From: an uncultured Peptostreptococcaceae bacterium
GTDB taxonomy: Bacteria > Bacillota > Clostridia > Tissierellales > Peptoniphilaceae
Direction: 5' to 3'
Assembly: GCA_947283485.1 (NCBI GenBank)
Contig: CAMYOU010000002.1
Location: forward strand, 107,354-171,353
Length of the DNA stretch: 64,000 nt
Below the pieces are notes generated by a model. The model worked only from the letters and a program-made list of their open reading frames with translations, did not search any database and had not been told where the DNA came from. The translations under genes were made by a program, and so were the position numbers. Position 1 is the stretch's first letter, and each line of letters starts with the position of its first letter. Shown in pieces: positions 34,266 to 43,101 of the stretch.

Positions 34266-34518
34266 CGTCTTCGTCCTCAAGCGCCTCGTCCTCGAGTTCG
34301 AGAAAAACGGCAAAGGCATCGTCGAGTTCTTTTTCATCTTCCACGACGGATAGCTCCGCATTGCCGTCCTCCATGAACGTCACGCGCATGAGCATGACTT
34401 CATCGGCGTCCTCATCCTTTAAGAGGGCGGCGTACGTCATATCGTCCATGCCGAATGTCGAGTGCATATACCAAGTTTCGGTTTGTCCTTCTTCGTTTAC
34501 AAGCTCAATGGTTTGCAT
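34258..34518 (-). CDS. DUF1292 family protein (YrzB-like)
   Basis: 86 residues, strongly acidic C-terminus (LEDEALEDEDDE). Matches the DUF1292 pattern (YAALL...EVMLMRVTFMEDG). Role unknown; a conserved neighbour of alaS-ireB-ruvX in Firmicutes. GGAGGG precedes the ATG. Confidence 0.87.
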   Translation of the reverse strand: MQTIELVNEEGQTETWYMHSTFGMDDMTYAALLKDEDADEVMLMRVTFMEDGNAELSVVEDEKELDDAFAVFLELEDEALEDEDDE

Positions 34519-34533
34519 GGATGCCCTCCATTT

Positions 34534-34944
34534 CTAAAGGCCGCGATCGAGCGCAGTCTGTAGGATAAGAACCGCCGCGATCTGATCGACGACGCCCTTG
34601 CGTTTCTTTGTCTTGACACGCGTATCGCGCATGACGTGACCCGCGGACACGCTCGAGAGTCTCTCATCGAACATGGTCGTCCGGATCTCTGTACGTTTCT
34701 TGAGTTCGGATTCATACCAAAGGGCAAGCTTTGCGAGCTCGCCGACGGTATTGTTCATGTGCTTGGGCAAGCCGATTACGAGATGCCCGACTTCGTACTC
34801 CTTGAGAAGTCCTACGATCTCTTCAATCGCACGCTCCGGTTCAGTTCCGTCGATCGTCTTAAGCGGATTTGCGACGATGCCCAGAGGATCCGATAGGGCG
34901 ACACCGATACGCACCGTACCGATGTCGAGTGCCATGACGCGCAT
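34534..34944 (-). CDS. ruvX: RuvX/YqgF family nuclease (Holliday junction resolvase-like)
   Basis: 136 residues, RNase H-like fold: MALDIGTVRIGVALSDPLG with the catalytic Asp, VIGLPKHMNNTVG, TTMFDERLSSVSA, and the C-terminal DQIAAVLILQTALDR. Proposed roles include Holliday junction processing and 16S rRNA 5' maturation. Within the alaS-ireB-ruvX block. Confidence 0.94.
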   Translation of the reverse strand: MRVMALDIGTVRIGVALSDPLGIVANPLKTIDGTEPERAIEEIVGLLKEYEVGHLVIGLPKHMNNTVGELAKLALWYESELKKRTEIRTTMFDERLSSVSAGHVMRDTRVKTKKRKGVVDQIAAVLILQTALDRGL

Positions 34945-34946
34945 GG

Positions 34947-35210
34947 CTATCGGATATGCTCGCGTTCGAGATACGAGATCAGAATTTCTTCGAGCAGTTC
35001 ATCGCGATCCACTTGCAAAATGAGGCTTCTCGCACTCTTGTGGCTCGTGATATACGTGGGATCTCCCGAGAGAATATAGCCCGTAAGCTGATTCTCGGGA
35101 TCGTATCCCTTTTCTTTGAGGGCATCGTAGACGACCGCGAGGATCTCGCGAATCTTCTTCTTCTCGTCCTTCAGAGGATTAAATCTCATCGTTTCGTTCA
35201 AATCAGGCAT
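34947..35210 (-). CDS. ireB: IreB family regulatory phosphoprotein (DUF965, YrzL)
   Basis: 87 residues. N-terminal [10 protein letters not shown], and the conserved [22 protein letters not shown] region near the C-terminus. In Enterococcus faecalis IreB is phosphorylated by the PASTA kinase IreK at N-terminal Thr; a Thr is present here at residue 7. Lies between alaS and ruvX, as in B. subtilis. Confidence 0.93.
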   Translation of the reverse strand: MPDLNETMRFNPLKDEKKKIREILAVVYDALKEKGYDPENQLTGYILSGDPTYITSHKSARSLILQVDRDELLEEILISYLEREHIR

Positions 35211-35219
35211 GATACTCTC

Positions 35220-37862
35220 CTATTCTTGGATCATGGATGCCACGACGTCGTAGGCTTTTGCGATCGCCTCGTCGAGTTTCGTGACATCCTTGCCGCCGCC
35301 CGATGCCATATCGGGTTTACCGCCGCCCGAACCGCCTGCCACTGCCGTGACCTCGCGGATGATTTTTCCTGCGTGGACACCTTTTTTGACCAAAGCTTTC
35401 GATGTCGATGCCGTGAAGATGAGTTTGTCTCCGTCTTTCGATCCGAAGACGGTGACGACGTCCCCGAGTCTGTCACGGATGCGATCCGCAAGATCGCGCA
35501 TGGCGTTCATATCGACATCCGAAAGCGCGGAGGCGATGACTTTGACACCTACCACTTCGCGTGCCTTGCCGACAATTTCTTCCACAAGATCTTTCGCGCG
35601 TTCGCCCTTTGCAGCTTCGTTTGCTTTTTTGAGTTCCTGTACTTCGTTCTTCAAAGAATCGATGCGCGCTTCAATACCTTCCGTACGCGTGCCGAGTGCT
35701 TCCGCAATCGAGCCGATGCGTGCTTCCATATTGTTTAACATTTCATAGACCGCGCGTCCGGTGATCGCTTCGATACGGCGAACGCCCGACGCTACGGAAG
35801 CCTCGGAGAGAATCTTAAACATCTGCACTTCGGCGGTGTTCTTCACATGCGTTCCGCCGCAGAGTTCCGTCGAGAAATCGCCCATGGAAACGACACGCAC
35901 GCGATCTTGATATTTGTCTTCAAAAAGTCCGATGGCACCTTTGGATTTGGACGTCTCGTAGTCCATCTCTTCGGTTACGACCGGCATCGCCATGGCAATC
36001 GCGTCGTTTACTTCACGTTCGATCTTCGTGAGATCTTCCTTGGAGATCGCTTCAAAATGCGTAAAGTCGAATCTCAAGTGATCCGGCGTGACGAGCGAAC
36101 CCGCCTGATGGACATGTGCGCCCAGGACATCGCGGAGTGCGCGGTGCAAGAGATGCGTAGCACTGTGGTTCTTCATGATGTCGTGGCGACGCCCCGTGTC
36201 AATGAGGAGTTTCACCGGATCCGCCGTCGAGAAGCTGCCCTCTTCGACATGCGCGATATGAAGCATCGAGCCGCCTTTGGTCTTCTTCGTGTCCGTGACG
36301 CGCGCCTTGCCCGTAGGCCCTACGATCGTACCGGTATCGCCTACCTGACCGCCGCTCTCTCCGTAGAAAGGCGTTGCCGCCATGACGAAGACGACGTCCT
36401 CGCCCGCATGCGCTTCTTCAACCGGCACTTCGTCTTTTACAATATCCGTGAGAATGCTCTCGCATGAAGTCGTCTCGTAGCCCCTGAAGAGTGTCTTCTC
36501 AAGCTCGAGGAAAGCTTCCTTGCGATCTGCCGACCAACCCGCTTCTCCCTCGGAACGCGCCGCACGGGAACGTTCCTTTTGTTCTTTGAGTGCTTTTGCA
36601 AAAGCGACTTCATCTACGGATAAACCTGCATCTTCGAGGATCTCCCGCGTCAAGTCGAGCGGGAAACCGTAAGTGTCGTAGAGTTTGAACGCATCGTCAC
36701 CCGAGAGGGTCGTCTCGTTCTTCTCACCGAGTTCCTTGATGAACGCTTCGAGAATGTCGAGACCTTGGTGAATCGTGCGTTTGAACTGCTCCTCTTCGCG
36801 AAGCACCACGCGCGTAATCATATCGACATTTTCTCTAAGCTCGGGATATTCGTCACTGTAATCCTCGACCACCTGCATGAGAAGCTCGTGTAGGAACGCA
36901 TCCTCGATCCCGATAAGAATGCCGTGACGCGCCGCACGACGGATGAGTTTGCGCAGGACATAACCGCGTCCTTCGTTCGACGGCAGCACGCCGTCCGAGA
37001 CGAGAAATGTCATCGCCTTGGTATGATCCGCGATGATCCGCATGGAAACGTCGTTCTTCGCATCCGTCTTATATTTTTTGCCCGACAATCTCTCGATCTC
37101 GCCCATGAGTTTCTTCATGAAGTCGATCTCGAAGATATTGTCCGCGCCCTGCGAAATCATCGCAAGACGCTCAAGGCCCATACCCGTATCGATGTTCTTA
37201 AAGGGAAGATTCGTATACGAACCGTCCTCTTGTCGATTGAATTGTGTAAAGACGAGATTCCACACCTCCGTGAAACGGCTCGTGTTCTCGTAGTCCGGAC
37301 GCACGTCGTTCTCGTCCGCCATGTATTTTTCCCCGCGGTCGATGTGAATCTCCGAGCAGGGTCCGCACGGACCGACCTCGAGTTCCCAGAAATTGTCGGC
37401 TTTGCCGAGTCTTAGAATGCGATCCGCATCGATGCCGACTTCGTCATGCCAGATTTTGTACGCCTCGTCGTCCTCTTCGTAGACCGTGATCCAGATCCGA
37501 TCCTTGGGGATCTCCATACGACCGTGCAGAAATTCCCACGCCCAAGTGATCGCCTCGCGTTTGAAATAATCGCCGAACGAAAAATTTCCGAGCATCTCGA
37601 AAAATGTCGCATGACGTTCGGTCTTCCCGATGTTTTCAATGTCCGCCGTACGGACGCATTTTTGACTCGTGGAAACGCGATCCTTGGAAAAAGACTTTTC
37701 TTTCGTGAAATATTGTTTGAGAGGCGCCATCCCCGCGTTGATCAGGAGAAGCGACTTATCGTTCTCCGGGATGAGGGAGAACGACTTCATAATCAAATGT
37801 TCTTTCGTCGCGAAAAAATCCAAAAACTCTTTTCTTGCCTCTTGCAAACTCAATACTTTCAT
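35220..37862 (-). CDS. alaS: Alanyl-tRNA synthetase
   Basis: 880 residues, full length. Class II motif 2 TERHATFFEMLGNFSFGDYF, motif 3 GMGLERLAMISQGADNIFEID, the editing domain zinc motifs HSATHLLHRAL and ELCGGTHVKNT, and the Gly-rich C-Ala domain (GGSGGGKPDMASGGG). No T-box precedes it; its ATG overlaps the AI-2E permease stop (ATGA), so it relies on the promoter at 39101-39129. Confidence 0.98.
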   Translation of the reverse strand: MKVLSLQEARKEFLDFFATKEHLIMKSFSLIPENDKSLLLINAGMAPLKQYFTKEKSFSKDRVSTSQKCVRTADIENIGKTERHATFFEMLGNFSFGDYFKREAITWAWEFLHGRMEIPKDRIWITVYEEDDEAYKIWHDEVGIDADRILRLGKADNFWELEVGPCGPCSEIHIDRGEKYMADENDVRPDYENTSRFTEVWNLVFTQFNRQEDGSYTNLPFKNIDTGMGLERLAMISQGADNIFEIDFMKKLMGEIERLSGKKYKTDAKNDVSMRIIADHTKAMTFLVSDGVLPSNEGRGYVLRKLIRRAARHGILIGIEDAFLHELLMQVVEDYSDEYPELRENVDMITRVVLREEEQFKRTIHQGLDILEAFIKELGEKNETTLSGDDAFKLYDTYGFPLDLTREILEDAGLSVDEVAFAKALKEQKERSRAARSEGEAGWSADRKEAFLELEKTLFRGYETTSCESILTDIVKDEVPVEEAHAGEDVVFVMAATPFYGESGGQVGDTGTIVGPTGKARVTDTKKTKGGSMLHIAHVEEGSFSTADPVKLLIDTGRRHDIMKNHSATHLLHRALRDVLGAHVHQAGSLVTPDHLRFDFTHFEAISKEDLTKIEREVNDAIAMAMPVVTEEMDYETSKSKGAIGLFEDKYQDRVRVVSMGDFSTELCGGTHVKNTAEVQMFKILSEASVASGVRRIEAITGRAVYEMLNNMEARIGSIAEALGTRTEGIEARIDSLKNEVQELKKANEAAKGERAKDLVEEIVGKAREVVGVKVIASALSDVDMNAMRDLADRIRDRLGDVVTVFGSKDGDKLIFTASTSKALVKKGVHAGKIIREVTAVAGGSGGGKPDMASGGGKDVTKLDEAIAKAYDVVASMIQE

Positions 37863-39067
37863 CTAGCACCTCCGGTTTTTTGCCATGGTAAATACCGCTT
37901 CATATGCGGATAAAAATAGCCCCACAAAATTTTGAACACTGCGATGGCGGGAACTGCGAAGATCATGCCGAGTACCCCCGCGACGCCGCCGCCGATAATA
38001 AGACCGAGTAACACCGTAAGCGGGTGAAGCCCCGTCGACTTGCTTAAAAGTTTCGGACCGATCACATTGTTCTCGATCCACTGAATCGCCATAAACCCAA
38101 GACCGATCCAGAGTGCCTTGATCGGCGATTGAAGATAGCCGATGATGACCGCCGGCAAGAAGCCGAGCATCGGACCGATATACGGGATGACATCCGCCAC
38201 ACAGGTGATCACACCGATGACAAGCGCGTACTGAATCCCGAAGACGAGAAGCATCACCGCCGTCGCCGCACCGACAAAGACTGCCATAAAGAGCCTCCCG
38301 CGGACAAAACTGCCGAGCGATGCGTTGATGTCGTGACTGATCGCGAGAAAACCGTCTCTCTGCGTATGCGGAATCATGTTGAGCACTTGTTTTTTGATCT
38401 TCCTGTCATCGCGCAAGAAATAGAACGCGACCACCGGCACCAAGACCATGTTGAGAATCTTCGCCACCATGGAACTTGCATACCCCGTGATATTCGTCCC
38501 GAACGTGATGACCCACGCCTGCAATTTGTAAATCTGCTCGCGCACGACATCGCCGATCTTCGAGAAATACTCCTGGAACATCGGATTCGATTTCATCACC
38601 TTCTGCGTCCAAGCCTCCGAACGTGCGATGAGACTCGACACATTTCGCGGCAGATAGACGAAGAAGTTCTTGATCTCTTCGATCGCTTTCGGCGCGATTG
38701 AGAATCCGATTAAGAAAATCACCGCAAAAATAATGAGATACGTCACGAGAATCGCGTACGAACGCCGAAGACCCCGTTTTTCGATGCGATCGACAAGCGG
38801 CGAAAGAATAAAAGAAAAAATCGCCGCCGCGATGAGAACCCCCACCATATTGCCGAGAATCGGCTGCTTCGTAAACGCGTAGTAGATGAGAAACGCCACC
38901 GCAATGACAAAGAGCGCAAAGAAGAGTCTGTGCTTGTGCACGACGATACGCTTGCGCTCAGGAAGATAGCGGTTCCCGATCTGAATGAGATAATAGCCGA
39001 CGAGCAATAGCAAGACGAGAACAATCGCTCGAATGAGAAAATTGATATGGTCTAAACTGATGAGCAT
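37859..39067 (-). CDS. AI-2E family transporter (PF01594 permease)
   Basis: 402 residues, about eight membrane helices. Family features: an early region with three to four helices, a large soluble segment (about 135-220: RSEAWTQKVMKSNPMFQEYF), then VVAFYFLRDDRKIKKQ, and DVIPYIGPMLGFLPAVI, NNVIGPKLLSKSTGLHPL. Members export diverse small solutes or ions; TqsA (AI-2) is only one case. First gene of the alaS operon. Confidence 0.92.
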   Translation of the reverse strand: MLISLDHINFLIRAIVLVLLLLVGYYLIQIGNRYLPERKRIVVHKHRLFFALFVIAVAFLIYYAFTKQPILGNMVGVLIAAAIFSFILSPLVDRIEKRGLRRSYAILVTYLIIFAVIFLIGFSIAPKAIEEIKNFFVYLPRNVSSLIARSEAWTQKVMKSNPMFQEYFSKIGDVVREQIYKLQAWVITFGTNITGYASSMVAKILNMVLVPVVAFYFLRDDRKIKKQVLNMIPHTQRDGFLAISHDINASLGSFVRGRLFMAVFVGAATAVMLLVFGIQYALVIGVITCVADVIPYIGPMLGFLPAVIIGYLQSPIKALWIGLGFMAIQWIENNVIGPKLLSKSTGLHPLTVLLGLIIGGGVAGVLGMIFAVPAIAVFKILWGYFYPHMKRYLPWQKTGGAR

Positions 39068-39100
39068 TCTGCACCACCTTTGCTGAAACTTCTTCTTTCT

Positions 39101-39129
39101 ATTGTATAGAAAACCGCGCTTTTATGCAA
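39101..39129 (-). promoter_or_regulatory. sigma-A promoter of the AI-2E-alaS-...-U32 operon
   Basis: Minus strand TTGCAT (39129-39124), 17-bp spacer, TACAAT (39106-39101). From here to 29428 all genes are on the same strand with gaps of at most about 40 bp and mostly overlapping ends; I see no terminator between them. Confidence 0.7.
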
Positions 39130-39174
39130 TGGATAAGAGAGGAAAATGAGAATCCCGAGGGCTTTGTAAGCATG

Positions 39175-39196
39175 AAAAAAGCCTCTTATCGAGGCT
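39175..39196 (-). terminator. Terminator after the Rrf2 operon
   Basis: Minus strand AGCCTC GATAA GAGGCT followed by TTTTTT; it starts at the stop codon of the small membrane protein. Confidence 0.85.
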
Positions 39197-39374
39197 ATAT
39201 GAAAAATCGCACGAGATACGCCGCAAGGAGAATGAAAACGAGCAATACGATAAAGATAAGACCCGTATGCTCTTCTTTTCCATGCAATTCATCCGCGTAT
39301 GAACGATGCTTGAGATACGCTTCCTCATCCGAGAGAAGCTCTTTTTCTTCAAAACTCGTCTTTCCTTCTTTCAT
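39195..39374 (-). CDS. Small C-terminally anchored membrane protein
   Basis: 59 residues: a charged N-terminal part (MKEGKTSFEEKELLSDEEAY) and one C-terminal transmembrane helix (GLIFIVLLVFILLAAYLVRFFI), i.e. a tail-anchored layout. The ATG at 39374 overlaps the Rrf2 stop (ATGA); the open frame back to 39449 is a shadow of rrf2. Function unknown; coupling to the regulator suggests they are made together. Confidence 0.65.
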   Translation of the reverse strand: MKEGKTSFEEKELLSDEEAYLKHRSYADELHGKEEHTGLIFIVLLVFILLAAYLVRFFI

Positions 39375-39781
39375 CGTTTGGGATGCACCATATCGCCGAG
39401 CGTCATATGATCCACCACCGAAGCAATGGAGCGGTAAATCTGAAGCCACACATTGTGCGCCGCACAGGCACTCTCACGCGCACAGACCGATTCGTCCACC
39501 GCACACTCGGTCGGCGCGAGATCTCCCTCGACCGCACGCAAAATCTCTCCGATCGTGATCTTGTCGGGATCTCGCGTCAAGATATAGCCGCCCTTCGGTC
39601 CGCGGTGAGACCGCAATAGCCCCTCCTCGCGAAGTTTTCGCGCGAGCTGCTCGAGATAATTCCCCGGAATATGAGCGCGATCCGCCACGACACCGAGTGC
39701 CACCGGAGCATTCTTCTCATACTCCAGCGCAAACTCATACATCGCGCGCAGACCGTACTGCCCCCTCGTCGACAATCGCAT
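39371..39781 (-). CDS. Rrf2-family regulator with IscR-like cysteines
   Basis: 136 residues. Winged helix N-terminus (MRLSTRGQYGLRAMYEFAL, LEQLARKLREEGLLRSHRGP-KGGY) and three Cys (CAVDESVCARESAC), close to the C-x5-C-x5-C that binds 2Fe-2S in IscR (here x6 then x5). Likely an Fe-S or redox sensor, but no isc or suf genes are nearby; a CymR-like role cannot be excluded. Strong promoter; probably autoregulated. Confidence 0.9.
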   Translation of the reverse strand: MRLSTRGQYGLRAMYEFALEYEKNAPVALGVVADRAHIPGNYLEQLARKLREEGLLRSHRGPKGGYILTRDPDKITIGEILRAVEGDLAPTECAVDESVCARESACAAHNVWLQIYRSIASVVDHMTLGDMVHPKR

Positions 39782-39808
39782 CCTCTCACCTCTCTTTCAA
39801 TCACAGAC

Positions 39809-39837
39809 ATCATATAATTTCCGACTGTTTTTGTCAA
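39809..39837 (-). promoter_or_regulatory. Consensus promoter of the Rrf2 gene
   Basis: Minus strand TTGACA (39837-39832), 17-bp spacer, TATGAT (39814-39809). The remaining upstream stretch to the ABC permease (39838-39986) shows nothing I can name. Confidence 0.85.
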
Positions 39838-39986
39838 GAATAGGCGTCCTGCCATGATTTTTAGCCGGCACAGATGTAAGGGCGATTTTCTTCCCTGTCG
39901 AACGTAGGGAGCAAGATCTCTTACCGATAAGCAAAATGAACATGGTACCTTTTTTGCGCGCTCCTCCTCCCCTTACAAGCTACACG

Positions 39987-40751
39987 CTATCTCATTTCCT
40001 TTTTTCCAAAGCGCGTGATGGAAAGCCATAGTGCCAATCCGGTAATCGCAAGGGCGCAGGGCAAAAACGGAATCATCTCAAATCCGTCTCCAATGCCGGT
40101 TGCGGTTGCATCATGCAAAGAACAGGAGACCAAATAGCCGCTGTAGCAATAGGGATACGCGAACCAGAGCGGTGTATTGGCAGCCAAGACGCCGGGGAGG
40201 ACGAGAAAGAGATTGAGACCGACGGAAAAGAGCGATTTTTCAAAGAGTACCGTAATCGCCCACATGATCGTTACGCTCGGGATCATGGTGAAAAAGATAC
40301 TGCAAGACCATTTCACGAGATCGAGGATCGGGAGCGTCTCCGCGATGCCCGTGCGGGCGGTCACGAGAAGTCCCGCAATCACAAAAGCGATGAGAAAGAC
40401 CGCCATTTCCAAGACGAGATAAAAGAGCAAGACGAAGAATTTCGCCGCGGAGAGTGTCTGTCGGCGAATTGGCAGTGCCAACATCTTGAGGATCCCGTTG
40501 TTCGCCGTTTCCCGTCCTGCAATCATCACGCAAACGACAATCATGGTAAGCGGAAGAAGGTAGTACGAATAGATGAGCGCACTCTGAATGAACATCGCCG
40601 CCCATGCATGGGGATATTCCGGAGTCATGTATCTCTTGAGACTTGTCACGCCGGACGCCACGACGAGAAGCGGCGCGATCAAAAGGAGCGGCAGAATCTT
40701 GCTGCGCTTGACTTTGATCCATTCAATCTTCACGAGTTTCCAAACATTCAT
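39987..40751 (-). CDS. ABC transporter permease, lantibiotic-immunity type
   Basis: 254 residues, about six membrane helices; begins NVWKLVKIEWIKVKRSKILPLLL, typical of LanE/LanG (MutE/EpiE-like) permeases. Ends in a basic RFGKKEMR tail. AAGGAGG precedes the ATG. Third gene of an ATPase-permease-permease operon that presumably removes a peptide from the membrane. Confidence 0.85.
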   Translation of the reverse strand: MNVWKLVKIEWIKVKRSKILPLLLIAPLLVVASGVTSLKRYMTPEYPHAWAAMFIQSALIYSYYLLPLTMIVVCVMIAGRETANNGILKMLALPIRRQTLSAAKFFVLLFYLVLEMAVFLIAFVIAGLLVTARTGIAETLPILDLVKWSCSIFFTMIPSVTIMWAITVLFEKSLFSVGLNLFLVLPGVLAANTPLWFAYPYCYSGYLVSCSLHDATATGIGDGFEMIPFLPCALAITGLALWLSITRFGKKEMR

Positions 40752-40763
40752 GATACGACCTCC

Positions 40764-41489
40764 TTATTCATCGTGCAGGTGCTTCGCCGCCCACAATCCG
40801 AAAGAGAGAAAGAGAACGGTCTCGATTGCGGATACGATGGCGACCGCAAGATCAGGTTTTGCGCTCATCGCAACCGCGGGTTTTAGCATGAGGACAAAAG
40901 GGGACGCCAGAAAAAGTACATTCTCTGACGAAGCGACCGCCATGCTGCTGAGAAATCCCGCCACGCCGATCCCGAGGGTCACCCACATGTTTTCGCATCG
41001 GGATGATACAAAAAGCATCACGGACAAAACGGGCATGGACGTAAGAAAAGAATAGCCGGCAAACGCGATGAGCGTACGGAGTTCGAACGCACCCCGCGGC
41101 AAATCGGCGATGCCGATGCTTGCGAGTGCCAGATGTTGGAGGCAAACGGCGATCCCGAAGAACACGGTCATCCATAGAAATTTCCATAGATACATCGTCG
41201 GGACGCCGATCGGTAACGTGTACATCTTTTTGACCGCATGCCCTTTCCATTCCATGTGGTAGACGATGCAGGCGGCGACGATGAGTCCGAACATATTGAG
41301 CACCATGAGCATGCCGTACAGTTGGGTAAGAAGAATATCCATCGGCGCGAAAGGCAAGTTCAACAAGGTGTCCTTCCGAACCGCGAAATTTGCAAAGGCG
41401 TATGCTGCGCCCAAGATTCCCACAAGGAGCAAAAGCGGGATCAAACCCGTTCTTTTCCATTTCTTCATTTCGATGACTGCCGTTCTCAT
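40764..41489 (-). CDS. ABC transporter permease, lantibiotic-immunity type
   Basis: 241 residues, about six membrane helices; begins with the related IEMKKWKRTGLIPLLLLVG. The ATG overlaps the ATPase stop (ATGA). Divergent in sequence from the other permease but same layout, so the exporter is probably a heterodimer of permeases with an ATPase dimer. Confidence 0.85.
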   Translation of the reverse strand: MRTAVIEMKKWKRTGLIPLLLLVGILGAAYAFANFAVRKDTLLNLPFAPMDILLTQLYGMLMVLNMFGLIVAACIVYHMEWKGHAVKKMYTLPIGVPTMYLWKFLWMTVFFGIAVCLQHLALASIGIADLPRGAFELRTLIAFAGYSFLTSMPVLSVMLFVSSRCENMWVTLGIGVAGFLSSMAVASSENVLFLASPFVLMLKPAVAMSAKPDLAVAIVSAIETVLFLSFGLWAAKHLHDE

Positions 41490-42250
41490 AGCAACGCCCT
41501 TTCTTTCCTGCGCCGATTGTCCTCTTCGATCATCGATAGAAAGACATCTTCCAGATGTTCCGCGGCGAACCCCGAACGCAAGGCCTCCTTTCGAAGCTCA
41601 TCCAGGCTGCCTTCATAGAGCAATCTCCCGTGATTGAGGATCCCGATGTCATCCGCCATGAGTTCGATCTCCGAGAGCATGTGGGAAGAAACGAGAACGG
41701 TGCAGTCGTAGAGTTCGGGTAGGGATCGGATGAGATTGCGGATCTCGTGAATGCCCGACGGATCCAAGCCGTTTGTCGGCTCGTCCAAGATCAAAATCGG
41801 CGGCCTGCCGATCAACGCGCCCGCGAGACCCAAGCGTTGTTTCATGCCCAGTGAATAGTGCCTTACAAGGCGATCGCCGAACTCGGAAAGACCGACCAGT
41901 TCCAATGCATCTTCCACCGCACTCGGAGTAAGCTCCAGGATGCGACGGATGATGTCGAGATTTTCCTTGCCCGTGAGATTCGCATAGTACGAAGGCGATT
42001 CGATAAACGAGCCGATCTCTTTCAAAATGGCGAGGCGGTCGTGCGGAAACTTTTTACCGTCGATTGTAAAATCCCCTTTTGTCGGCGCGGTAAGACCCAA
42101 GAGAATTTTCATCGTGGTCGATTTTCCCGCTCCGTTCGGCCCGAGAAAGCCGTAGATGCTCCCTTTGCGAATATGGAGTGAGACATTGTTGACGGCGGTA
42201 AACGACTTATATTTTTTGGTCAGTTGTTCTGTGGTAATGATGCAATTCAT
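41486..42250 (-). CDS. ABC transporter ATP-binding protein, LanF/CprA-like
   Basis: 254 residues from the ATG at 42250 (AAAGGAGAG upstream). Walker A GPNGAGKST (37-45), signature SLGMKQRLG (133-), Walker B ILILDEPTNGLDP. The Q-loop position reads SFIESPSYY: the usual Gln is a Glu (about residue 84), the E-loop reported as a hallmark of lantibiotic-immunity LanF ATPases. With two permeases and a two-component system this resembles C. difficile cprABC-cprKR. Substrate specificity is inference. Confidence 0.9.
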   Translation of the reverse strand: MNCIITTEQLTKKYKSFTAVNNVSLHIRKGSIYGFLGPNGAGKSTTMKILLGLTAPTKGDFTIDGKKFPHDRLAILKEIGSFIESPSYYANLTGKENLDIIRRILELTPSAVEDALELVGLSEFGDRLVRHYSLGMKQRLGLAGALIGRPPILILDEPTNGLDPSGIHEIRNLIRSLPELYDCTVLVSSHMLSEIELMADDIGILNHGRLLYEGSLDELRKEALRSGFAAEHLEDVFLSMIEEDNRRRKERALL

Positions 42251-42286
42251 AAGAATCTCTCCTTTCATGTTCCATGGTACTTGCCG

Positions 42287-42326
42287 TACCTTGCAGAGAG
42301 CTTCTCCCTACCTTACAACTACCTTA
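42287..42326. promoter_or_regulatory. Direct-repeat operator between ABC operon and two-component system
   Basis: TACCTT occurs at 42287, 42309 and 42320, and a degenerate GAGCTT at 42298: four half-sites exactly 11 bp apart. OmpR/PhoB-type regulators bind direct repeats spaced about one helical turn (10-11 bp). Located in the divergent region between the ABC operon (minus) and the response regulator (plus), it is the likely binding site of that regulator. Confidence 0.6.
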
Positions 42327-42392
42327 AATTGAAGAAAAGCACGCCAAAAACACATCGCAACATGGCATAATAGATACAAAGGAGGGATTCCC

Positions 42393-43100
42393 GTGCAACC
42401 GGATGCGTATTTACTCGATAAAGAGCTCCTTCTCGTCGATGATGAGGAGGATCTCTTGGATATGGTCGTTTCCATCCTCAAGGAATATGGATTTCAAAAA
42501 ATCACGACTGTGACAACTATGAAAGACGCGATCGAAAAAACGCGAGCCTCCCGCCCCGCACTGGCAATCCTCGATGTGATGCTGCCCGACGGGAACGGAT
42601 TTGAACTCATGGAGGAACTGAGACGATCGGGTGATTGTCCCGTTTTGTTCCTGACGGCTCGCGGCGAAGATGAGGATAAATATCGAGGGTTCGGATTGGG
42701 TGCCGACGATTATATGGTGAAACCCTTTCTGCCGAAAGAACTTACCTTTCGCATCATGGCGATTCTGAGAAGGAGCTACAAAGGGGAACGTCCGCGCGTG
42801 AAACTCCGACACAGTCAAATCGATTTTGCCTCCGCCGAAGTCATCAAGGAGAATGAACATATTCCCCTTACGGCAAAAGAACACGACATCCTTTCCGCCC
42901 TGTACCGCAACGCCGGGCGGATCCTTACGATCGACGCTTTGTGCGAGGCGGCATGGGGTGAGAACCCCTTCGGCTATGAGAATTCCTTAATGGCACACAT
43001 TCGCAGAATCCGAGAAAAAATCGAAGAGAATCCGTCCCAACCCGTTTCCTTGGTCACCGTCAAGGGTTTGGGATACAAACTCATCGTGGAGGAATCGTGA
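42393..43100 (+). CDS. OmpR/PhoB-family response regulator
   Basis: 235 residues. Receiver domain with acidic pocket LLVDDEED and phosphoacceptor Asp61 (LAILDVMLPDG), Thr switch (FLTARGED) and Lys (YMVKPF); C-terminal winged helix (LTAKEHDILSALYRNAGRIL ... SLMAHIRRIREKIE). GTG start at 42393, 6 bp after AAAGGAGGG. It ends 1 bp before the kinase gene. Probably activates the divergent ABC operon when the kinase senses peptide or transporter flux. Confidence 0.95.
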   Translation: MQPDAYLLDKELLLVDDEEDLLDMVVSILKEYGFQKITTVTTMKDAIEKTRASRPALAILDVMLPDGNGFELMEELRRSGDCPVLFLTARGEDEDKYRGFGLGADDYMVKPFLPKELTFRIMAILRRSYKGERPRVKLRHSQIDFASAEVIKENEHIPLTAKEHDILSALYRNAGRILTIDALCEAAWGENPFGYENSLMAHIRRIREKIEENPSQPVSLVTVKGLGYKLIVEES

Positions 43101-43101
43101 T

